Positions 47,071-57,539 of a DNA stretch of 64,000 bases are shown one piece after another (positions within the stretch are counted from its first letter, which is position 1; the number at the start of each line of letters is the position of its first letter). Position numbers and translations under genes: made by a program. The notes beneath the pieces are model-generated. The model saw only the letters and a list, made by a program, of their open reading frames with translations. It made no database searches and was not told where the DNA came from. The DNA lies in NCBI GenBank assembly GCA_029582265.1, contig CM055823.1, forward strand, positions 15,574,060 through 15,638,059, written 5' to 3'. Origin of the DNA: Zoroaster sp. YZ-2022. Its lineage: Eukaryota; Echinodermata; Asteroidea; Forcipulatida; Zoroasteridae.

Positions 47071-48460
47071 TCATTTAAGTTTGGGTGGATTTTCCGCGTC
47101 CTTTTTCTTAGAAAGAGGACACGGCTTTGGTGTGGGCACCGCATCGGTTTCCATAGAATCTTTATCGTCATCCTCTACTTCAAGATGATCATATCGATTC
47201 GAGGTGACGACATATTCCCTGGATGCCTTTGTAGAGTCCCTAGAACGTGATCGAGATCGATCATTTTTTTGTGGTGGGGAAAGTTTTTTGTTTTGTTTTA
47301 TTTTTAGAGTTTCTTTGGAAGTGGTTGGCGTTTCTTTGGAGGTGTTCAGTGTTTGTTTGGAAGTGCTCGGTGTTTGTTTGGAGGTGCTCGGTGTTTGATT
47401 GGAGGTGCTCGGTGTTTGTTTGGAGGTGCTCGGTGTTTGTTTGGAGGTGCTCTGTGTTTGTTTGAGGGTGGTAAATTTCATATTTGTCAAGGTCTGCGTC
47501 TGCGCAGTGTATTTCGGTTTAGGCTGAATAAACTGGTCAATGCGTTTGGGATTAGGAATAGACAGAGGCCAAGTGATCTCTGTCTGTACCGAGATTGATT
47601 TTGTCACAGTTTCATTTACGGACTTAGTGGCTAAGACGTATGATTTTTGTGTTAGGGTGCAAACATGCTTCCTGGCGGAAGGAAATCCCAAGGGTATACT
47701 TGATACGCTGAATCTCTCTCTCCTGAGTCCATTTTGGGCAGTCTCTAGAGAAAGCCGCATGTTTGCCTTCGCAGTTTGAACAATGTAAAGGGTTCTTACA
47801 CCCAGCCTCGTCATGATCAGATTTTTCACATTTGGCACAGTTTGCCGCCTTTTGACATTTATCCTTGTGGTGCCTAAATTTTTGACATTTGAAACACCGC
47901 AAGGGGTTTGGGATGTAAGTGTCAATTGAGACATTTAAGTATCCAACCTTGATAGATTTTGGAAGTTGACTCAAGTTAAATGTCAAGATGAGTATATTGG
48001 TGCCTAACCTAATACCATCACGGGTTGTCATAATACGTTTGACATCCGTGACGTGTTGGGACTTTAGGTTCTCAAGAATTTCTTCTTGAGAGCAGTGCCT
48101 TAGATCAGGACACCGTATAATGCCTTTCTTAAAATTAAGGGCCCGATGTGGTGTCACTGTGATTGGTGTGTCAACAAGGTTCAAAGAGGTGAGGAGATTT
48201 TTAGATTGTTGATGTCTGTCTACCTCTACAAGGATGTTGCCATTGCGTAATCTCTTCACCTCTTTCAGGGTGCCGGCAATACCTTGCAGGCCCCTTGAAA
48301 TGGCGAAGGGGGTTAGTTTAGATAGTGGTTTAGTTTGGTCGGTTCCCTCTATAACGAGGAAATGCGGCCAATTTGGAATCAATTCAGTTTCCGAATCCGA
48401 ATCGAGATTGATTCGAAGTCGTTTTTTAGTTGTACCAGTTGTATTTTTTGTGGAAGCCAT
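47071..48460 (-). pseudogene. I-element ORF1 (nucleic-acid-binding protein)
   Basis: Starts at ATG 48460 (MASTKNTTGTTKKRLRINLD). The middle region LTPFAISRGLQGIAGTLKEV and onward resembles the RNA-binding fold of retrotransposon ORF1 proteins. Zinc knuckles follow: CFKCQKFRHHKDKC, CAKCEKSDHDEAGC and CSNCEGKHAAFSRDC. A frameshift near 47690, just after KYTLGIS, separates this from the C-terminal part, which contains SARKHVCTLTQKSY, a run of STSKQTP heptads and an RSRSRDSTKASRE stretch, ending at 47071. Such proteins coat the element RNA. About 460 residues in all. Confidence 0.88.
47337..47466 (-). repeat. 21-bp minisatellite inside ORF1
   Basis: About six 21-base units on the plus strand (GGAGGTGCTCGGTGTTTGTT type) encode repeats of S-T-S-K-Q-T-P on the minus strand. 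The unit length preserves the frame. Confidence 0.85.
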
Positions 48461-49027
48461 AATAATTTATTAAAATTCACCACCGATGGTCCCCACCCAC
48501 CGTGGAGCCCAACAAGGGGATATCAAAAAGAGGGGGAAACCAGCCCTCTGATACCAAGGATACATCAGTGGTATACTTGTCTCCAATTTTTCACAACTCA
48601 ATTTCCCCTAAACCTTAACTGGTAGAGGGTAAGAGTTCCTTGAGCATTAAAAACTTAGCAACAATTCACTCGATTAAGCAGCTGCCTACTAGGGATCCTT
48701 TAAATGAGTGAGCAAAGAATAAGAAAATTGGAATTGAGGAAATGAGAAATCGGTATGAAAAGCAGAATCAATAGGATCCCTAGGACATCCACCACCAGCC
48801 GATTGATCAGGCCGAGCCTATCTGACCTCCCGTCTAGGAGAAATTAAGGCCAAAGCAATGTGTTGCAGGAATGCACTGCGCACAATACATCCTACTCAAC
48901 TGCCAGGATCCTCTCTTCCTCCGACACGGGTCGCAGCTCACGGCAAACAAGCTGCCCCCTTTTAGTCGCCTCTTACGACATGCAGGAGGATACAGTGGTT
49001 CTATTCTATCCCCGAACCCACAGGGGG
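48461..49027 (-). other. I-element 5' UTR
   Basis: Between the target duplication and the ORF1 ATG. On the minus strand it starts CCCCCTGTGGGTTCGGGGAT and contains CATGTCGTAAGAGGCGACTA within the first 60 bases. Internal promoters sit here in such elements, but I cannot point to a specific one. Confidence 0.7.
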
Positions 49028-49041
49028 TATCAACAATAAAG

Positions 49042-49723
49042 ATTTACATATTTAAAAAAGTAGTATGGACAATGTGCTCAAAAAAAAAAAAAAACTATTT
49101 GTTTTGGTCTTTTTAAATGAACTTTGTATTTAAAAAAAAGAATGATGGACTTCTATTTATTTGAAAGATTGCTTTTTGAACAGGGTTTCAAGAAATAATT
49201 TTCATTTATTCTAATTAAAAATTTATTAACTCTAATCAGAGTAGTTGAAATAACACTGAATATTTGATGTCAATAAACACCAGATAAAACTGTATAATTT
49301 GCCAGTGAAGACAAAATTATGTTAACTAATATTAAACTAGCACTAATTATCTCAATTGTAAATGCCAAATATTAGAATAGTGTCTATACACAATTTGAAA
49401 GCAGTCTTTCTGCTCTGTTCAGTGGAATCAAAAATCTAAATGTTAGATTCTTAGCTAATGTTGTGATGCCACGTCTCAATAAAAGCCCCTACACTGTATT
49501 GGCAATCTCAAACAACAACAATTATTAATGTTCCTCCAGAGACAGAAATTCAATGTTACAATAAATCCAAAAAAATATTAAAGATGTAAATTTTTGTTTT
49601 CATTATAACATTGATATTTTGTTTGTTTTGGTCCAAAGAACTGAATCAGCAAAATGTACAAAGTACTCTGTTTAAAAGCGCAGCGACTGCAGTCTAGTTT
49701 GGTATTAAGGAAATTACTGGATG
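49042..49723. other. Copy C sequence resuming after the I element
   Basis: Matches copy B 30739 onward and copy D 61663 onward. A partial EEDSQV exon end (GTCCAAAGAACTGAATCAGC, about 49630) lacks a GTAAGT donor. No gene. Confidence 0.5.
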
Positions 49724-50223
49724 NNNNNNNNNNNNNNNNNNNNNNNNNNNNNNNNNNNNNNNNNNNNNNNNNNNNNNNNNNNNNNNNNNNNNNNNNNNNN
49801 NNNNNNNNNNNNNNNNNNNNNNNNNNNNNNNNNNNNNNNNNNNNNNNNNNNNNNNNNNNNNNNNNNNNNNNNNNNNNNNNNNNNNNNNNNNNNNNNNNNN
49901 NNNNNNNNNNNNNNNNNNNNNNNNNNNNNNNNNNNNNNNNNNNNNNNNNNNNNNNNNNNNNNNNNNNNNNNNNNNNNNNNNNNNNNNNNNNNNNNNNNNN
50001 NNNNNNNNNNNNNNNNNNNNNNNNNNNNNNNNNNNNNNNNNNNNNNNNNNNNNNNNNNNNNNNNNNNNNNNNNNNNNNNNNNNNNNNNNNNNNNNNNNNN
50101 NNNNNNNNNNNNNNNNNNNNNNNNNNNNNNNNNNNNNNNNNNNNNNNNNNNNNNNNNNNNNNNNNNNNNNNNNNNNNNNNNNNNNNNNNNNNNNNNNNNN
50201 NNNNNNNNNNNNNNNNNNNNNNN
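49724..50223. other. Assembly gap of exactly 500 N
   Basis: A round-number gap, so its true length is unknown. It separates locus copies C and D. Confidence 0.99.
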
Positions 50224-52528
50224 ATGTTCAGTTTTTTTGAAAGCATTGTTTGGTGAAATATTAGTGATTGGTCAAAAACTGTGAAAAATCTTTCCGCCTG
50301 CAGCTCATTAGGCCTTTTTAGGCCATATTTCCCCCAAACAGCAAATTGGTTGGAAAAAAGCGGCGACTTATATGAGAGCTGCAACCAGGACAAGAGATAT
50401 ATTCGAAAACCGTTTTAATTCTGTAATTTGTTGTACTTGAAACTTTGAAATCAGTTTGCAACCTTAGTAAATTTAATAGAAATCGCCGACTTTGAATAAC
50501 CCCGGGTAATTTGAACTTTATTTGAAAGTCTGAACCATGACATTATTTTGTATAGACCTAAAGAAACAGACTGATTTGAAGTCTCAGTAATTTGTATTTT
50601 AAAAGAGATGGACTTCAAACACTTCACAAAATATGCTGAAATCACTTTAATTAAGCAATGACTATTTTAGACTAGATCGTATTATTTGTTTTTGGATAAA
50701 TCTTTCATGTATTCTGTAGATGGTTTCACCCACGTCGGCATAAGTATCCTGTCCTGTGGCCAAGTTTTTGGATCGCTACAGCGACAGAGGGCGTACGGAA
50801 CTTTTGGACGTGTAATTTTTGTTTTACTGTGGGTGAATTTTGAAATCACCTTTATGATTTCCCAGATTAAAATATCAGTCTTAATAGAAGATTAAAATCA
50901 TGGATGACGAATGGCATCATACAATCCATCAAACACAAAAACAAATAATGTATAAGAACTTCCTGATCAAACCAAACAATGCCAACAAAATAAGTACAAG
51001 AAATTCTGTAACAAACTTAATTTCTCAGGCCAACCCCACCCCCTCAACATTTGTTGAATGTTGTGGACTGAGGTGTTCAACTTTGGGTATTATAAGTGAG
51101 AGATTTTTGTGTATGCTATGCATATAATTGCCTTTTAATGACTGCACAAATTTTGTCAGTTGTTTTGTTTCATGGGTAAATAGGCACCCCTCAAAAAAAA
51201 AAAAAATAAAAAAAATAAGATCAAAAACATAAAATTACCGTATTGACACATGACGTAAATAACGATGAAGGTATATTAAATTTAATACTATAACTATGTG
51301 TTAAAACTGTAGATGTAGAATACCATGTGGCGAGGTTCAGTCAACTGAAGCGTTGGTATAATTTATATTACACTTGCCTGGTATATATTATGGGTGCACC
51401 CCATGCACAAAATAAAATAGTGACCAGATTTATTTGCCGACAAATGACCTCGGCATGCCGAGGTCATTCTGCTATTGCATGCCCAAAATTTTCTGGAAAG
51501 TAAGACTTGAGGTCCATATAAGTATATACATTTGAAGGAGTGTAAAATGGCCAATATCATGACCTGATGGGGTGCTTGACTTCTTAGTGCAAGTATCTTT
51601 TATACAATAATTGTGATAAAATTAATATAGAACATACACTGAGGTTACTTCAATTGAGACGACGATAGCTTCTGTAAAAAGCCCACAATGGCAATTTGAA
51701 AGTATTTTTTATTTTCTTTTGAGATTGTAAGGCGCTTCTACAGTTATTAAATATTAATTGGAGTTTAATTTGTTTTATAAAATAGTCGTATGGGTCTTAG
51801 CAAGCTTAAACATTTAAAATAATTAAAATCTGGCACAAACACAAAATGACCCTTTTGGCGCACATTGGTTTCACCCTGGCCCACTGTGTGTCGGGCCCAT
51901 CAAACATGCATGTTAAAAAGGGACAATATCGTCACCATCAGAGCAGACTTTCAACAGTGCATGGAATCGGTGTCCTAGTTTAAGATTAACACAGTGACTG
52001 AACATTACTAGTCTTGATCAAGGCTGTTGTCGTAGTGCGCATTTACCACCACGGTATTCACACCCGCCCGTACCTATTGCTAGCCCAACACGGTGCGCTG
52101 TCCCCGTCCCCAGACACGTACTGTACAGCTTATGCAAGATGTGGGCGGTTCATTTTAATGATGGCCCAGTCACAGGCCTAGCTTTGACCCGTTTTGATTC
52201 CACACACACACAGCACAATACAATGCACTGCGCAAACACACGTAGCCCAATGGACTCCGTCTCTAGTATTCGCACCGTGCATGAGCTGTTGAGGGCACAT
52301 GTTGTTAGACCACTGTTGGCGAAAGGGCGGCGATAGTGCGTCGCGTTTGGCGTATGTTGCAGGTTGATGTGTGTACGCGCAGAATATCTCAAGCGATCAT
52401 TGGCTGATAGAAGTACACGCGCGCGCTTAGTACCATAATACGCACATACGCACAACGCTCACACGACGCAAAAGTGGCTATCATCAAGACACTGCTAATA
52501 CAATGTGCACTGGGTGGATCCGGATGTA

Positions 52529-52998
52529 CAGGGTGTTTAAAAAAAAGGTAATCCTACTTTAAAGGGTTAATAGCCAGACTATATGTTTACCAACAAAAGC
52601 ATGGTATCATCTTAAAGCAGAATTTTGTGCTGTGGACGACATGCGCTGTCGATGTCAACTGTGCTTGGAGAGGAGGTGGACACGTGGAGGGTCTTGGCCA
52701 ATGAGAGAAAATCAGAAACTTCTGCTGTTAAATGTTTTACTCATGATCATGAATAAAAATCCAATGATTGAACATAAATCTGTGTCGATTTTGTTCAGCA
52801 GAAAAGTGAACCAACTGCAATTGTACGGTGCACCACAATTTCAAAACAGTGGTGCTCAATGATGCGTGACCCTAGAATGTAACCCAAGGTATCATTGGAA
52901 GCACATAGCTTCTGCTTTAAGATGATACCATGCTTTTTGCTGGTAGTCTGGCCATATTAACCCTTTAAAGTAGGATTACCTTTTGTTTAAACACCCTG
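52529..52998. mobile_element. mariner-like MITE
   Basis: 470 bp with TA on both sides (52527-52528, 52999-53000). Long inverted ends of about 90 bp begin CAGGGTGTTTAAA and include AAAGGTAATCCTACTTTAAA and GCATGGTATCATCTTAAAGC. CAGGGTGT ends with a TA target are typical of Tc1/mariner. Absent from the first block copy near 8403. The 76-codon frame inside has no transposase motif. Confidence 0.82.
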
Positions 52999-53329
52999 TA
53001 CACTGGCTAGTCAGTACAAACATGTAGTTGTACATGTACAGTACAATCATGTATCGCGAACACCAAGAATGCAACAGTTGCTGGGCCAACCAGTAACCAA
53101 TGAGAATACGTCTTAGTTTTTGAATTTGGTAAATCCCATTAATGAGCTCCGCCTTAAATATTGACATGTGACGTGTAAAACATCAAGGCGCGACGATGAA
53201 TGGTCACTGTATGTACATAATACACGTATTGTAATAAACAGTGTACAATATATACATGTACATGTATGTACATGTACATGACTTGTATAATAATACAGTA
53301 TGCATGAGTCCGTGTTGTTGTCCTCTTTG

Positions 53330-53571
53330 GTCGGCTGCCCGTTAGAAAGTCGCCACAGCGGATCATGATCCGCATAATATTTGATTTGGCATAGGTTTAC
53401 GCCGGATGCCCTTCCTGAAGCAACTCTCCCATCCGGGCTTGGGACCGGCACTTATAGCATGCACTAGCTTGGCATCCCCAGTGGCTGGGTTCAATTCAGC
53501 CTCACAGCAATTATGGTAAAGTGTCTTGCTCAAGGACAACCAAGCACCATGCATGGTCGCGGCAAGGATAT
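53330..53571. mobile_element. SINE-like retro-insertion with 17-bp target duplication
   Basis: Absent from the first block copy near 9555. The flanks TATGCATGAGTCCGTGT (about 53299-53316) and TATGCATGGATCCGTGT (about 53570-53586) are a long target duplication with two mismatches. The interior has ACGCCGGATGCCCTTCCTGA and, at its end, AAAGTGTCTTGCTCAAGGAC, shared with the tRNA-Leu SINE body in reverse orientation. A GGGTTCAATTC motif could be a B box. Boundaries approximate. Confidence 0.6.
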
Positions 53572-54393
53572 GCATGGATCCGTGTACATTATATGTATTG
53601 TGTGAATATGCGCGCTGGAGTTTGGATAGCTAATGCGGGGCAAAATAATAGTACTATGAGACCAAACCGTTCTGACGCGACTTGATCAAGGCTAAAACAT
53701 TACTGGCTCATTTATTCAGCAGCAACGGTCATGACCTTATTATTTCAGGTAGTATTTTCAGTTACCAAGTTAATCTAAAACAAGTACTCTGATTCCATGC
53801 CCTGTTGATCGTGACGATACTGTCCCTTTTGGGTTATGTACTGCGTGGATACATTACATGCAGTCCTAAGCTGACGAAAGAGGGCGCTTCATGTGCCACC
53901 AATATAAAACAAACATCAACATGGTCAAGATTCATAGTTTAGTTTGGATCTGGAATACAGACTTGTGTGAACCATTCATTTGTGAGTAATGAATAATGTT
54001 AAGATTAACGTTGCACTGAGCATAAATGCTTTGATCACTCTGTGCAACTGCTATTACTAGTACCAGTATTTAGAACCAAGTATAAGCTAGGTTTTCTGCA
54101 AAATCTATATTGACTGTGACACAACAATTTGGTTTTGTTTTAGACCCATTCTAGGGCCAATTACACTGGACCTCCGTATCCTTGGCCCCCATTCACATGT
54201 ACAAAAAGAGAGTAATTTTTCAACTTTTGATCTGCTAATTATTACGATCTAAAATTTTATAACAAATATGTATAAATAAAATAAATAAATGGCTGAGTAT
54301 TAAATAAACTATTGAAATGTTGATCTGATGTTCACATTTGTGAACTTTTATTGGTTTTTGTTACATTTTGTTTTCCTTTTGTTCATTCTTCAG

Positions 54394-54544
54394 AAAACCC
54401 TCCCAGCTGGTTATATGAGTATCATCTGTGCTCTTTCACTCCAGTTGATGATGGCTTCATAAAATAATTTTGTGTTGCCCTTACTGATAAGGATGGCGCT
54501 GCCAATTGGTTGGTAGACTACCAGGAGGAAAACAACATTACACT
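54394..54544 (+). pseudogene. ENPPSW exon upstream of the SWIM exon
   Basis: A 151-base exon after CATTCTTCAG and before GTGAGT. The open phase gives NPPSWLYEYHLCSFTPVDDG FIK, one TAA at 54465-54467, then FCVALTDKDGAANWLVDYQE ENNIT. It ends in phase 2, exactly the phase needed to join the SWIM exon (giving ITLLYSAYIV). Apart from the stop the frame is clean, so one nonsense mutation (or a sequencing error) separates it from an intact exon. No named domain. Copy C begins just after this exon, so the exon is present once. Confidence 0.6.
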
Positions 54545-54781
54545 GTGAGTACAGACCACTAAACCCTGAGTGGAAGAGTAAAGCTGTTTAAGTGTACTAT
54601 TGATGTCAATACAATAATTTGCCTCAATTTGATATTAAGGCAGACCTTTGTCTGAAGTCAAAATTAGGACATAATGTTCTGTCCTGCTCAAGTGGTTGTA
54701 ACTGTGAAACTGTGTAACTGTGAAATGAAACCCAGGAAAACTAAGCAGGTTTGTGTTAAATAATTGATACTGTTCCTTTAA

Positions 54782-55244
54782 CCCTTTAAACTCAGGCCTG
54801 TTTTGGTGAATTTTGTTGTATCGGTCCTACTAATTGCCGACCCCTGCCGACATCTACCGACAACTCTTAACTGCTCGAGATACGACATGGACTGTACCAT
54901 TATACACGAGGGTGATGTGGTAATCAAGGAGATTGTTAAGTTGTGACAACATAGGGCTTCTATAAGTGAATATGGAATGATATGTCGGTAGGTTTTAAGA
55001 GTTGTCGGTAGATGTCGGCAGGGGTCGGCAATTAGTAGGACCCTTTGTACAAAAAAATTCTGCCTTACTTCTCAAAAACCTTATCACATTATATACCATT
55101 GGAAAGCTTACATATGGGCCACATTTTTATCAAAGTTTTGACCCCACCAACCTTTTGGAAAAAATGGCGTACAGATGTTGTGTAAGAATTAATTTATTTC
55201 ATCGGACGCCGGCGTCCGATATTCTGAGGGCTGAGTTTAAAGGG
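54782..55244. mobile_element. piggyBac-like MITE with internal palindromes
   Basis: 463 bp flanked by TTAA (54778-54781 and 55245-55248). Ends CCCTTTAAACTCAGGCC and, inverted, CCCTTTAAACTCAGCCC. Copy C shows the empty site GTTCCTTTAATTCACAAAAG. It contains a perfect 48-bp inverted repeat (54823-54870 and 54995-55042) and a perfect 20-bp palindrome at 55201-55220. A different family from 44688-45412. Confidence 0.85.
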
Positions 55245-55424
55245 TTAATTCACAAAAGTAATATAAAGTGCAGGGAATAATTATTCCAATTTTTCAGAGC
55301 AGTCTATACACTTTTAAAGCAAGTGTAACAGTGGTAATTACTGGATTATCAAATGTATCATCCTCAAGAAACATGATCATCTACATGTACATATATACCA
55401 AATAACATTCATCAATGAGTACAT

Positions 55425-55712
55425 TTATGATATATTTCTTATATTTCTTAAAAATAGAGGACTGAAATGGCCATTTGTCTACAAACTTCCCTTTAAAGAT
55501 GTGAGGCACACAGAAGTGATTGCATCTTAAGAGAGATAAAATAGATTTAATTGTTAATTAAAATCACTTCTTCAAAATATTGTGAATAAATGTGAAATGA
55601 TACTTTTTGGAACTAAACATTCTAAGGAAAAACACATCACGTCTTTAAAGGGAAGAGTAGACAAATGGCCATTTCAAGCCTCAATGTTTTAAGAAATAAT
55701 TATATCATAAAT
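55425..55712. repeat. Fold-back element (copy D)
   Basis: Counterpart of 35308-35593 with the same long arms around CATTTGTCTACAAACTTCCC. The right arm has a short deletion (GGGAAGAGTAGAC). Its presence in both copies means it predates their duplication. Confidence 0.7.
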
Positions 55713-55932
55713 CTACCATGTGAATTTTTGTTTATGTAATGATTATGTTTTTGTTATGTTAAAAAGGTTCCTGGACAGCAATTCTTTTTAAATTTTAATT
55801 TTAACAGTTCATCATATAAGATGAATGCACTTCCCAAAATGCACACTTGGTGAAGAAATGGTTCAGATCACATTTATTGACTATTCCCTGAAGTAATATT
55901 TATAAATATTGATTTATTTTCCTATTTTTCAG

Positions 55933-56824
55933 ACTTTATAGTGCATACATAGTCATGGTGCTACCACCAGAGAGAAAATGCTACAAGATCTTGGAAGCCT
56001 CTATAAAGTCATACAATGAAGAGCATCCACTGCCGACAAGAAATATCAGGTGGATAGAGATGGCAATGTGCACATGCTGTGTTGGGTTCAACGGTGCACC
56101 TTGTAAGAATCAATCAATGTACATTGTGAAGCACTACAGGATTCATTCTTTCCAACTTCATCAGTAATGAGAAAATGTGCCTAAAGCTACTCTACGTGGC
56201 TACTGGACAGGAGAATGTACCAGAGGGTTGGTTTATCCCACTGTCTGCTGGTCCCAGCAAACCACCCCAGATAGAGGAAAGAAATGTCTGTAGAGGTGCA
56301 CACAAGGAGAACATATAATTCACATGCAAGAGCAAGGAGAAGAACATGACGTTGAACATTCCAAAAAGAGTGGAACTTTGAGGACTTGAAGCCCATATCA
56401 TGAAAGTGACTCAAGACATCCTTACATGGATGAGAGCCAATCCTCAGGAATTAGTGTCTGTAGTAGAAGCATTCATAAAACAGAATATGAAATTGAAAAC
56501 TGACTCAGCCACTGCATCTGCTCTGATGATGTTCAGTAAATATGCTGAGGACACCCGTTCCTTCCCTTCAAGACATCAACATAGACACTTACAATCAAGC
56601 CAAGGCACCCAGGCGAGATCAAGGTGCAACCTGGCTACTGCAGTGTGAGTGCACTGGGGTATGCTGTCTGCACACAGGTCACAAACTGAAGCATACCGAG
56701 GTGAAGCAGAGGAACAGCAGTGGTGTGAGCTTGCATCCAAAGAAGCGACCAAGAAGGGCTCCACACAACCTCAGCCAATGTGTCAGTCAAACAGAATTTT
56801 GGGACAAAATCACTCATCCAAATG
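55933..56824 (+). pseudogene. SWIM zinc-finger protein exon (copy D)
   Basis: A long exon between TTTTTCAG and GTAAAA. It encodes YSAYIVMVLPPERKCYKILE, ASIKSYNEEHPLPTRNIRW, then the SWIM-like core MCTCCVGFNGAPCKNQ, where C-x-C...C is kept but the final His of CxH is Asn, as in copy C. After a 1-base insertion near 56150 the frame continues KMCLKLLYVATGQENVPEGW, FIPLSAGPSKPPQ; later parts include ANPQELVSVVEAFIKQN and, in a third frame, HPKKRPRRAPHNLSQCVSQ. SWIM fingers bind nucleic acid or partner proteins and occur in MULE transposases and in many uncharacterised invertebrate proteins. At least three frameshifts make this copy non-functional. Confidence 0.72.
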
Positions 56825-57539
56825 GTAAAATGTTGTAACTTGTAAATAACATTGTTCAGTTCTGCATGTAACCCTTATTGTAGTATTATAGGTGACATTA
56901 TTTGACCAGAGGTGAATTTATCAGACTGTTTCATCAATTTATACACAAACGTTGTTGGTATTTAAACCCAGTGTACACCATTGGTAATTAAACCAAAATT
57001 AACTTTTGAATTATTATGGAAAAACTTGGTTGTAAGATTATGTTTCCAAGCATAATGTGAAATTATTCTGTCTGAAATGTTGTCATTTTGAGAAAACATG
57101 AGAAAGCATTGAGATCTGAATGTTTATACATGTATACTTTATAGATATCTTACCAATGGTGTATGTATAATGGCTTTAAAACATGATTATTTCAGTTTTA
57201 CATAAAACTGACTTGTTTCAAACATTCCTTGCTGAGATGCTATTAATATTAGAATAGGTTGATCAATCACCATACTTTTAATTTGTATGATGATTCCCAA
57301 TTTTGAGTAGTGCAGGTATAAACAAAATCCAACTGAAGTTTAATCACCAAGACACTGATTTTGAAGCTCAGCTCTGACCAGAAGAAATTACTTTCAGGCC
57401 AATTTTGACCAATACACATATTATAGCCTGTCTATGGAGTAACTGATGTAGGCATACATTTAATTGACTTGAAAAGACCTGTGTTTCTATTACAAAGTAT
57501 TTTGAAGAGTGATTATTAATACAGTGTATTTTTCAGATG
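56825..57539. other. Intron-like sequence, copy D
   Basis: Collinear with 36647-37360 of copy C. No coding feature. Confidence 0.5.

Larger units (their letters stand above)
42018..49027 (-). mobile_element. Near full-length I-clade non-LTR retrotransposon
   Basis: 7010 bp including nested insertions, flanked by the 14-bp target duplication TATCAACAATAAAG (42004-42017 and 49028-49041). Copies B and D have the undivided site ACTATCAACAATAAAGATTT. On the minus strand it reads 5' UTR, ORF1 (zinc knuckles), then an ORF2 with endonuclease, reverse transcriptase and RNase H, and a 3' end of GTCGTTAAACCC followed by repeats of TTACC. This layout fits the I superfamily; the WNCRG start and RNase H remind me of Nimb-like elements. 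ORF1 and ORF2 both carry disabling frameshifts, so it is an inactive copy. Confidence 0.92.
33864..49723 (+). repeat. Locus copy C
   Basis: Collinear with copy D (54538 onward) from the base after the ENPPSW exon to the gap, interrupted by SINEs (34108-34335, 34550-34904), a local duplication at 39.2-40.0 kb and the I-clade element (42018-49027). Divergence from D is several percent by eye, with many small indels. Confidence 0.8.
52010..53692. mobile_element. Palindrome-ended element, second copy
   Basis: Ends AGTCTTGATCAAGGCT and CGACTTGATCAAGGCT, slightly decayed from the palindrome at 7896. Flanks GAACATTACT and AAACATTACT preserve the 10-bp duplication with one change. Nested insertions at 52529-52998 and about 53330-53571. 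Confidence 0.65.
50224..54112. repeat. Duplicated block, second copy (partner 6040-10092)
   Basis: Same order and orientation as 6040-10092. It starts at the gap with AAAGCATTGTTTGGTGAAAT and ends near AGGTTTTCTGCAAAATCTA. It contains the palindrome-ended element (52010-53692) with nested mariner-like and SINE-like insertions that the first copy lacks. Confidence 0.8.

Noticed and set aside
47204..47779. Plus-strand frames of 60-80 codons over the I-element ORF1
   Set aside because: Shadows of the minus-strand minisatellite and ORF1 coding region.
49578..50393. Open frames spanning the gap
   Set aside because: They consist mostly of N and have no meaning.
52632..52862. Small protein inside the mariner-like MITE
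   Set aside because: No transposase motif (no DDE/D pattern) and only 76 codons; the element is non-autonomous.
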